From positions 1 to 64,000 of the forward strand of contig JAGXLV010000001.1 of the NCBI GenBank assembly GCA_018334495.1: a DNA stretch of 64,000 bases, read 5' to 3'. A model generated the notes under the pieces. That model had not been told where the DNA came from and searched no databases. It saw only the letters and a list, made by a program, of their open reading frames with translations. Each line of letters starts with the position of its first letter. Positions within the stretch are counted from its first letter, which is position 1. This document shows, piece by piece, positions 56,547-64,000 of the stretch. A program made the position numbers and the translations under genes. This DNA is from Oleiphilaceae bacterium. Its GTDB lineage: Bacteria > Pseudomonadota > Gammaproteobacteria > Pseudomonadales > Oleiphilaceae.

Positions 56547-58850
56547 ATGGCGAAGGACAACAAGGTAATTAATTTCAAGTCAGGTTCGGGCGCAGATGCG
56601 CACACCATTCCTGCCGCCCTGATTCGTCTGCGTGATGCCTCTGGGGGATCCTTGTCCAAGGTTTTATCGGCATTTTTTGACAGCTCCGACGATGCTCTGT
56701 TCAACATGGCGGACAAGGCCGGTTCAAATCAGGAGCAGGTTGTCTATTTTGACGCCATGCGCGAATTGCGCCTGCACCGTACCCGGGTGACCCGTACAGT
56801 CTTGCAATGGGTGGCGCGCGCCTTCAACGACATTGGCCAGTTTGACCCGCAGCCGGACAGTCGCGGTCTCAGTGAGGTGAATCAGGAGTCGCTTACATTA
56901 ATGGATACGAATCAGCTGGAACAGAAGGTTGCGTTGGACAGCCTGATCAGCAAGCTTCGTGCTCGTTACGCAGAGCCGATCCATCTGCTCAAAACTCGTT
57001 GCGCCTATCTTTTGCCGGATGCCCGGCTGGAAGAGCGCCAAATGCCGCTTAGTCCGGAAGTGATTTGCACCGGTCTCGGCGGAGCCTGCCGTGACCTGGA
57101 TATCGACATCCGGGCCAAACTGGTGATCTTCAAACTTTTCGATCGATTGTTCGTTGACCAACTTGATGATGTTTATAATGAGGCCAACCGCCTGTTGAAA
57201 GCCGAAGGCGTTTTGCCTGAGTTAAAGAGCGGTCAGGGAACTGGCCAAGAGACACCGGCGGCAAATCACTCCAGGCAACCACCGGCCCGGCAACAATCAG
57301 CACAAGAACAACCAAATCAGAGAGATACCGATGATGCGGCGGCAGGGGGGAGTATAACCTTTTCGCAACTGTCTGCTTTGCTTAGACAGGACACCACTTC
57401 CGGACCTTACCAACAAAAGGGTACTCGCTACAGAATTGATACGCCCTCGCTTTTGGTAAAGTTGGGCGCAGCCCAGAGGTCGGATGCCCGGCTTGAATCC
57501 AGTGGCGAGGTCGTCCCGCTGGCGCAACAACTGCAACAGGTTCTTGTCTCTGACTCTGGGGAGTCCATGGGGTTGCAGCAGGTGGATGGCGAAGTCATTA
57601 ACCTGGTCTCCATGCTGTTTGATTTTATCCTGGAGGATCGCCAGGTGCCGACCCTGATGAAAGCCCTGATCGGACGGCTACAGATACCAGTGCTCAAGGT
57701 CGCGCTTTGTGACCGGGGTTTTTTCAATCGGGGCGGTCATCCGGCCAGAAAATTACTTAATGAAATGGCAATGGCCGCGATCGGCTGGAACGAAAAAGCA
57801 AAAGGACAAAGAGATCCTCTCCGGGAAAAAATTGAGGGGATAGTTGATCGTCTGTTGAACGAATTCACTGATAACGTCGAATTATTCGCTGAGCTGTTGG
57901 AAGATTTTAGCGCCTTTATGGACAGTGACCGGCGCCGTCGAGAGTTGGTTGAGAAACGCCTGACAGATGCGGAAGAAGGTCGGGCCCGCCAGGAAGAGGC
58001 CAGGCAGGCCGTGGATAATCTGCTCAAGGAAGCGCTGGTCGGCAGTGATGTGCCAAAGGCTGTGGAGTCATTGCTGCTGGGGCCCTGGCACAGCTACCTG
58101 CAATGGGTCTTTTTGCGGGAGGGTGCAAACAGTGACCTCTGGGACCGGGCCTCGGGGCTGACCGCGCAACTGGTCTGGACTCTGGATCCCAGGCCAGTGC
58201 GGGCCTCTACGCGAAGCGAGCTTCTCAAGGCGATTCCCGCACTGGTGGATAACTTGCGCAAGGGCCTGCAAAGCATCTCCTGGGATCCTTTCGCTATCGA
58301 TAGGGCTATCCGTGATCTTGAACTGGCTCACCTGGATGTGCTGCAAGAGTTAATTTTGCCTCGGGAACGGAGGCCAGCCAAAACCAAGCCGACGCCACAA
58401 GGCGCGGGCCAGTTTGCAGGGGACGAAGGCGAAATTGTACCGGAGGTCGGACAGAGCTCGGCGCCGGTGTCAGTAGCTCCGGTCAGCGAGCCGGTAGCGC
58501 AGCGTCCAGGTCAGGCGGCAGCGGTGGCAGAGGCGGAGCCATCAGTCGGAATCGAAGCCGAACCCGTTAATCAAAAGTTCCTGCAACATGCCGATCACCT
58601 GAGAGTGGGAGCCTGGATCGAATTGCAGGGCGCGAATCAACGAGTTCGCTGTAAACTGGCTGCGTTCATCAAGGCAACCGACAAATACATTTTTGTCAAT
58701 CGAAATGGCGCCAAGGTCGCCGAGTACAATCGCGAGGAGTTGGCCCGCACACTCGCATCCGGGGATATCATTTTGCTTGATGACGGGCTGATTTTTGACC
58801 GGGCGCTTGAGTCCATTATTGATAACCTGCGCCACAGTCGTCGTGACTAA
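56547..58850 (+). CDS. DUF1631 family protein
   Basis: 767 aa; long helical protein with C-terminal region VGAWIELQGANQRVRCKLAAFIKATDKYIFVNRNGAKVAEY; next to nadC and ampDE. Confidence 0.85.
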   Translation: MAKDNKVINFKSGSGADAHTIPAALIRLRDASGGSLSKVLSAFFDSSDDALFNMADKAGSNQEQVVYFDAMRELRLHRTRVTRTVLQWVARAFNDIGQFDPQPDSRGLSEVNQESLTLMDTNQLEQKVALDSLISKLRARYAEPIHLLKTRCAYLLPDARLEERQMPLSPEVICTGLGGACRDLDIDIRAKLVIFKLFDRLFVDQLDDVYNEANRLLKAEGVLPELKSGQGTGQETPAANHSRQPPARQQSAQEQPNQRDTDDAAAGGSITFSQLSALLRQDTTSGPYQQKGTRYRIDTPSLLVKLGAAQRSDARLESSGEVVPLAQQLQQVLVSDSGESMGLQQVDGEVINLVSMLFDFILEDRQVPTLMKALIGRLQIPVLKVALCDRGFFNRGGHPARKLLNEMAMAAIGWNEKAKGQRDPLREKIEGIVDRLLNEFTDNVELFAELLEDFSAFMDSDRRRRELVEKRLTDAEEGRARQEEARQAVDNLLKEALVGSDVPKAVESLLLGPWHSYLQWVFLREGANSDLWDRASGLTAQLVWTLDPRPVRASTRSELLKAIPALVDNLRKGLQSISWDPFAIDRAIRDLELAHLDVLQELILPRERRPAKTKPTPQGAGQFAGDEGEIVPEVGQSSAPVSVAPVSEPVAQRPGQAAAVAEAEPSVGIEAEPVNQKFLQHADHLRVGAWIELQGANQRVRCKLAAFIKATDKYIFVNRNGAKVAEYNREELARTLASGDIILLDDGLIFDRALESIIDNLRHSRRD

Positions 58851-58974
58851 AAACCGCACTGAACCTTCCGCTTCATCAGGCGTCACTAGTGGCATCAACT
58901 GGCGGACCGATCGGGTCTGTGTTTCAATTACCGCTTGATTAATCAACCGATCCGGCCTGGATCGGGAAGCATTC

Positions 58975-59649
58975 ATGGCGCCGGCTCACCATGCTGTGCC
59001 GGCCTTGCGGCAGTATGCAATGACATTGACTCCAATTGATCGCGCGATACCAGAGAGAGCCGCAAGGCTGAGAGTTTCCGGACGTTTAAGCGGGGCGCGC
59101 TGGTGTCCGTCGCCCAATTTTGGCGCTCGTCCTTCGGATTGCGGGATTTCACTCCTGGTTATACATAATATCAGCCTGCCCCCCGGCCAGTATGCCGGTC
59201 CTGCCATTGAGCAATTTTTTTGTAACCAGCTGGATCCGCGAGAGCATCCCTACTTCGAGTCTATTGCGGGCATGCAGGTGTCGTCCCATTTACTGATTCG
59301 CCGCGACGGGGAGTGCGTCCAGTTCGTCAATCTGCGTGATCGGGCCTGGCATGCCGGGCGCTCAAGTTTTGAGGGGCGCCCGGAGTGTAATGATTATTCC
59401 ATCGGTATTGAGCTTGAGGGAACGGATCATGAGTCCTACACAGAGTTGCAGTACCAGACTTTGGACCGGGTAAGTCGCCAGATCATGGCGGCCTGGCCGG
59501 CGATTACCGGAGCGCGTGTGACTGGCCACAGCGACATTGCGCCTGGTCGAAAAACCGATCCGGGCCCAGCTTTCGACTGGCAGGGTTACCGGCAGCGACT
59601 GCAGAAATGCCGGGAGCCGGGACGCTCTTCCAGGGATGTAGGCGGATGA
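58975..59649 (+). CDS. ampD: 1,6-anhydro-N-acetylmuramyl-L-alanine amidase AmpD
   Basis: ISLLVIHNISLPPGQYAGPAIEQFFCNQLD...VSSHLLIRRDGECVQFVNLRDRAWHAG...GHSDIAPGRKTDPGPAFDW. Start uncertain. Confidence 0.95.
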   Translation: MAPAHHAVPALRQYAMTLTPIDRAIPERAARLRVSGRLSGARWCPSPNFGARPSDCGISLLVIHNISLPPGQYAGPAIEQFFCNQLDPREHPYFESIAGMQVSSHLLIRRDGECVQFVNLRDRAWHAGRSSFEGRPECNDYSIGIELEGTDHESYTELQYQTLDRVSRQIMAAWPAITGARVTGHSDIAPGRKTDPGPAFDWQGYRQRLQKCREPGRSSRDVGG

Positions 59650-60539
59650 CTTTCATCACGCTACTGCTGGCTTATATCGCTCGACGCGGCCTTGATAATA
59701 CTCGTCGCCTTGATCCGGAGGTGTTTTGGGATCGGTATTGCAAGGCGGCAACACCAGCTTCTCCTAACCGGGGCACACTTCTGGGGCGAGGCGTAGCTGC
59801 GGTATTGGTGCCTTCGTTGCTTCTGATTTTGCTTGACTCCTCACTGCGGCAAGTTTCTTACGGATTCCTTCTGGGATACGGCCTGGATTTTGTATTCCTG
59901 GTGGTTCTTATGGGAATGCCAGCCTGGAGGGGGCGTCTGGAAGCCTACGGTGACGCCTGGCAAAGCGGCGATATGCAGGCGGCTTGGCACCACGTCAAGG
60001 GATGCCTCAGGGAGCGAGAACGTCACTCGGCGACCACACCGGAAACGCTGCACCTGGCTTTTTCGGGCCGTTTCATGACAACAGTCTTCGAGCGCTACTT
60101 TTTGATTATGTTCTGGTATCTGGTGGGGGGTATTGGGGTCGCCTTCCTTGTACGCGGCGTTCTCGCGCTGCGGGATCACTGGCCACAGGCGGCTGCAAGG
60201 CCGAGGTTTGCACTGGTTGCGGAAGTCCTGGCCTGGCTGCCGGCCAGGTTGCTGGCCTTTTCCTTCGGTCTTGCTGGCGACCTCAGCGGTTGGCTTGATC
60301 AAAGCCGACGCTATTTTCTATCGTTTACCGTAAAGTCGGAAATGGTTTTGATGACCGCCGCCAACAGCGCTCTGACCGGTTTTGCGCTGGACCCCATAAG
60401 GTTTGCCAGGCTGCACCCGGACGAGTGGCTGGCCTTCGGCTCCAGGAGTCTTATGGCGGTTCGCAACCTTCTCAACCGAAGTCTTCTGGTCTGGATCTGT
60501 GTCCTGGCGCTGCTGGTTATTGCGGGAATCCTGAAATAA
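59646..60539 (+). CDS. ampE: Regulatory signalling modulator protein AmpE
   Basis: MTFITLLLAYIARRGLDNTRRLDPEVFW; polytopic; ATGA overlap with ampD. Confidence 0.9.
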   Translation: MTFITLLLAYIARRGLDNTRRLDPEVFWDRYCKAATPASPNRGTLLGRGVAAVLVPSLLLILLDSSLRQVSYGFLLGYGLDFVFLVVLMGMPAWRGRLEAYGDAWQSGDMQAAWHHVKGCLRERERHSATTPETLHLAFSGRFMTTVFERYFLIMFWYLVGGIGVAFLVRGVLALRDHWPQAAARPRFALVAEVLAWLPARLLAFSFGLAGDLSGWLDQSRRYFLSFTVKSEMVLMTAANSALTGFALDPIRFARLHPDEWLAFGSRSLMAVRNLLNRSLLVWICVLALLVIAGILK

Positions 60540-60565
60540 GCAAGCCGCAAAGCGTGGCGGTGAGA

Positions 60566-61114
60566 TCAGGATGTTTGTTCCCAAAGAACTTCCTGGGCGC
60601 CACCCAGCCGAACCAGCACACGCGCCACAACGAAAAGAAAGTCCGAGAGACGGTTCAGGTAATGCTGTGATGGCATGTTGACCGTGTCTACCTGGCTCAA
60701 AGTGACTACGTCCCTTTCCGCCCGCCGGCAGATCGCCCGTGCCATGTGGCATTGCGCGGCAGCCTTGGAGCCACCCGGAAGAATGAAATTTTTCAGGGGT
60801 GGCAGGTCTGCGTTGTAATGATCCAGGTGATTCTCCAGCCATTCAGAGTGAGTGCCCTTGATCATCTCGGCCCCCGGAATTGAAATTTCGCCCCCGAGAT
60901 CAAACAGATGATGCTGAATGCGTTTCAGAATGGCGGTGAGCTTGTCTTCCGGGTCCAATTCTTCAATCAGTAGCCCCATCTGACAATTGAGCTCATCTAC
61001 GGAGCCCATGGCTTCCACTCTGGGCGTGTTTTTCCCAATTCGATTGCCGTCACCGAGGCCCGTAGAGCCGTCGTCGCCGGTTTTTGTGTAGATTTTAGAC
61101 AGGCGGTTGCCCAT
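60566..61114 (-). CDS. Cob(I)yrinic acid a,c-diamide adenosyltransferase (PduO type)
   Basis: 182 aa; IYTKTGDDGSTGLGDGNRIGKNTPRVEAMGSVDELNCQMG. Confidence 0.95.
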   Translation of the reverse strand: MGNRLSKIYTKTGDDGSTGLGDGNRIGKNTPRVEAMGSVDELNCQMGLLIEELDPEDKLTAILKRIQHHLFDLGGEISIPGAEMIKGTHSEWLENHLDHYNADLPPLKNFILPGGSKAAAQCHMARAICRRAERDVVTLSQVDTVNMPSQHYLNRLSDFLFVVARVLVRLGGAQEVLWEQTS

Positions 61115-61126
61115 GAGATTCTCCTG

Positions 61127-62065
61127 TTATGCGATTGCTGACAGGTCTTGTACCCAGGTTGTCAGCATATGGTTCACTCTTGAGGGCAAATGATGCCGCT
61201 GACATTCCTGCGCAATCCAGCCATTAATGAAACGAATTTCGGTGACGCGCCCATTGATAATATCGCTACGCATAGATGACGTGTTTTTGGCGGTCGTGCG
61301 GGCCACCTGTTCAATTTGCTGTCGCAGTTCACTTGCCGCCACCTGCCAGCCTTTGTGGTGCATCAGCGCGGCTATTTCCCGGCACAGTTCGTCGATGTGC
61401 TCCAGGTAGAACGGTTGCTTCAGTATGTCGCCATTGGGGCAGTCAATAATGGCGGTGAAGGGATTGATTCCGGCGTTGACCGCCAGTTTTCGCAGCAGGC
61501 GCTGTGCTATATCGGGCTCGGAATGAACGATCAGACCGCTGCTGGCAAGGGCGGTGACGACGCGGCTCTGAGCCTTGCAGCCTGCCGGGTTCAGCCCGCC
61601 CACCCAGGTCTCCCCCAGGCCGGCATGAATCAGGGTGTCGGCATCCGGACGGTTGGCGCCTTCAGTGGTAACGGCCGCCAGAACCGGCCGGTCCGGCCAC
61701 TGTGCCGCGACAACCTGCTGACTGCCCATGCCGTTCTGAAAAAGCACGATCGGCGTCTGCGGCAATAAGTGCTGCAGGACGTCGGTCAGCGCGGTCAAGG
61801 TATCCTGGGCTTTGGTGGTGACCAGCAGGCAGTCCGGAATGTCCGGGCTTGCCGGCTGACGCCATGGAACATTTACAGGCCGAATCTCACCGGTGGGGGT
61901 TACCAGTGCGTAGCGGCAATGACCTGTCTGGTCCCGCTTTCGGGGAATAAACCCTCGGCTGTTATCGGGCAGATAAGCCGCCCAGAGACGGCCCAGGGCT
62001 CCCGCGCCCAGAACCAGGCAAACTGGCGGGTCCGGCCGGTGCACGGAGGATTCCGGGGAGGCCAT
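61127..62065 (-). CDS. panE: 2-dehydropantoate 2-reductase family protein
   Basis: 312 aa; Rossmann CLVLGAGALGRLWAAYL; KLAVNAGINPFTAI. Confidence 0.88.
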   Translation of the reverse strand: MASPESSVHRPDPPVCLVLGAGALGRLWAAYLPDNSRGFIPRKRDQTGHCRYALVTPTGEIRPVNVPWRQPASPDIPDCLLVTTKAQDTLTALTDVLQHLLPQTPIVLFQNGMGSQQVVAAQWPDRPVLAAVTTEGANRPDADTLIHAGLGETWVGGLNPAGCKAQSRVVTALASSGLIVHSEPDIAQRLLRKLAVNAGINPFTAIIDCPNGDILKQPFYLEHIDELCREIAALMHHKGWQVAASELRQQIEQVARTTAKNTSSMRSDIINGRVTEIRFINGWIAQECQRHHLPSRVNHMLTTWVQDLSAIA

Positions 62066-62068
62066 TAT

Positions 62069-64000
62069 CTACATCGCCTCTATGGCATTCCGCTGGTTTT
62101 TCAGGCGCTCTTGGCTGCCGAGGGCGTCCTTGAGCTTGGCTTTCTCTTTGTCCACCACCTCCGCCGGCGCCTTGGCAGTGAACTTTTCATTGCCAAGCTT
62201 GCCTTCGAGGCGCGCGATCTCCTTGTCCAGCCGTTCCAGTTCCCGGTCCAGCCGCGCCATCTCGGCGTCTTTATCAATCAGGCCTGCCATGGGCACCAGT
62301 ACTTCCATGTCACCCACCAGCTGGGTTGCCGACATGGGCGCTTTGCAATCACCAAGCCATTGCAGGCTTTCAAGCTTGGCCAGGGAGCTGAGGAACTGGT
62401 GGTTCTCGCGGCTACGGCGCTGATCCTGTTCATCACCGCCACGCAACAGAACCGGAATCTTCTTCGCAGGCGAGATATTCATTTCGCCGCGAATGTTGCG
62501 CACGGCCTCGATGACGCCTTTGACCCATTGAATATCGCTGGTGGCGCCGGCGTCTTCCTGATCCTTGTCGGGTACCGGGTAGGGCTGCAGCATGATGCTG
62601 TCACCGGTTTTACCCGCCAAAGGCGCGATGCGTTGCCATATTTCCTCGGTGATGAAGGGCATGATGGGGTGGGCCAGGCGCAAAACCGTTTCCAGTACAC
62701 GCACCAGGGTGCGACGGGTGCCGCGCTTGGCCTCAGCCGTTGCGTTTTCATCGTTCAAGACTGGCTTGGAAAGCTCCAGGTACCAGTCGCAGTACTCATT
62801 CCAGATGAATTCGTAAAGCGCGTAGGCGGCCAGATCGAAGCGGTACTGGTCAAGGTGCCGGATAACATCCTGCTCGCAGCGCTGGATTTCGCTGATAACC
62901 CAGCGGTCCGCCAGGGAAAGGCTAACGTCGGAATTCTCGATGCCGCAATCCTCGCCCTCGGTGTTCATCAGCACATAACGAGCGGCATTCCACAGCTTGT
63001 TGCAGAAGTTGCGGTAGCCTTCCAGGCGCTTCATGTCCCAGTTGATGTCCCGGCCGGTGGTGGCCATGGCCGCGAGGGTAAAGCGCAGGGCATCGGTGCC
63101 GTGGGCGGCGATACCTTCCGGGAACTCCTTCTCCGTGCGCTTGCCAATTTTTTTGGCTAACTTTGGCTGCATCAGGTTGCCGGTGCGCTTTTCCAGCAGC
63201 TTGTCCAGTTCGATACCGTCGATCATGTCCAGAGGGTCCAGTACGTTGCCCTTGGATTTGGACATCTTGTCGCCGTGTTCGTCCCGGATCAGACCGGTAA
63301 CATACACCGTCTTGAAGGGAACCTGGGGCGTGCCGTCGTCGTTTTTCATGAAGTGCATGGTCATCATGATCATGCGGGCAACCCAGAAGAAAATAATGTC
63401 AAAGCCGGTGACCAGAACGTCGGTGGGGTGGAACGTTTTCAGGCGATCGGTCGTCTCGGGCCAGCCCAGGGTGGCGAATGTCCAGAGCGCGGAACTGAAC
63501 CAGGTATCCAGGACGTCGGCGTCCTGTGTCAGTGTCAGATCGCCCGCGAGACTGTATTTTTCACGTACGGCGGCTTCGTCACGGCCCACATAGATGTTGC
63601 CCTCGGCATCGTACCAGGCCGGAATCCGGTGGCCCCACCAGAGCTGGCGGGAGATGCACCAGTCCTGGATGTCCCGCATCCAGGAAAAATACATGTTCTC
63701 GTACTGCCTGGGCACGAACTCGATGCGACCGTCTTCTACCGCGGCAATGGCCGGTCCGGCCAGTTTTTTGGCGTCGGCGAACCACTGGTCCGTCAGCATG
63801 GGTTCAATAATGAGACCGGAGCGGTCGCCACGGGGGACGCTGAGCAGATGGTCCTCCACCTGGTGGACCAGGCCTTTAGCTTCCATGGCGGCGACTATGG
63901 CGGTGCGGGCGTCTTCCCGGCTCAGGCCCGCAAAAGCCGCGGGCAGGGTGCTGTCGATCCCGGTGTTCTCGCTGCCGTCACTGTTGAATACTTCAGCGAC
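62069..64000 (-). CDS. valS: Valyl-tRNA synthetase, partial (N-terminus beyond window)
   Basis: [39 protein letters not shown]-terminal coiled coil; frame stays open to the window edge. Confidence 0.96.
   Translation of the reverse strand, partial: VAEVFNSDGSENTGIDSTLPAAFAGLSREDARTAIVAAMEAKGLVHQVEDHLLSVPRGDRSGLIIEPMLTDQWFADAKKLAGPAIAAVEDGRIEFVPRQYENMYFSWMRDIQDWCISRQLWWGHRIPAWYDAEGNIYVGRDEAAVREKYSLAGDLTLTQDADVLDTWFSSALWTFATLGWPETTDRLKTFHPTDVLVTGFDIIFFWVARMIMMTMHFMKNDDGTPQVPFKTVYVTGLIRDEHGDKMSKSKGNVLDPLDMIDGIELDKLLEKRTGNLMQPKLAKKIGKRTEKEFPEGIAAHGTDALRFTLAAMATTGRDINWDMKRLEGYRNFCNKLWNAARYVLMNTEGEDCGIENSDVSLSLADRWVISEIQRCEQDVIRHLDQYRFDLAAYALYEFIWNEYCDWYLELSKPVLNDENATAEAKRGTRRTLVRVLETVLRLAHPIMPFITEEIWQRIAPLAGKTGDSIMLQPYPVPDKDQEDAGATSDIQWVKGVIEAVRNIRGEMNISPAKKIPVLLRGGDEQDQRRSRENHQFLSSLAKLESLQWLGDCKAPMSATQLVGDMEVLVPMAGLIDKDAEMARLDRELERLDKEIARLEGKLGNEKFTAKAPAEVVDKEKAKLKDALGSQERLKNQRNAIEAM

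Overview
The window reads as core chromosome of a gammaproteobacterium; gene content and synteny suggest a Marinobacter-like organism, which is inference only. It opens with a 5S rRNA and terminator (the end of an rrn operon) and closes inside valS. Blocks in order: (i) a minus-strand three-gene signalling module made of a small soluble histidine kinase, a REC+TPR regulator and a CrbS/MxtR-like symporter-hybrid kinase; (ii) a VC_2705-type Na+/solute symporter with its DUF4212 subunit, an epsilon-like exonuclease and a CBS/DUF294 protein; (iii) smr and mtnB-mtnD-mtnC; (iv) an orphan GspE-type ATPase, DUF2069, wrbA and a TlpA-like lipoprotein; (v) dnaE-accA-tilS-pyrG-kdsA-eno-ftsB-ispD-ispF-truD-surE-pcm-DUF368-nlpD-rpoS; (vi) nth and rnfEGDCBA, then metG; (vii) mrp/apbC, dcd, DUF416, avtA, DUF3108; (viii) purN/purM, DUF2066, a CDP-alcohol phosphatidyltransferase, hda, an orphan ParA and a YqcC-like protein; (ix) nadC, DUF1631, ampD, ampE, a cobalamin adenosyltransferase, panE and partial valS. 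I saw no CRISPR array, prophage, transposon, toxin-antitoxin pair or recognisable defence island. The items most worth a second look are the three-gene kinase/TPR-receiver module beside an acetate-type symporter, an EF-hand-like loop in that symporter, an AAN-rich structured rpoS leader, a 15-bp tandem repeat carrying three in-frame stops at the end of rnfA, hairpin-dense DNA after the rrn operon, and a strong hairpin in the nadC/DUF1631 divergent spacer. No searches or folding programs were run.
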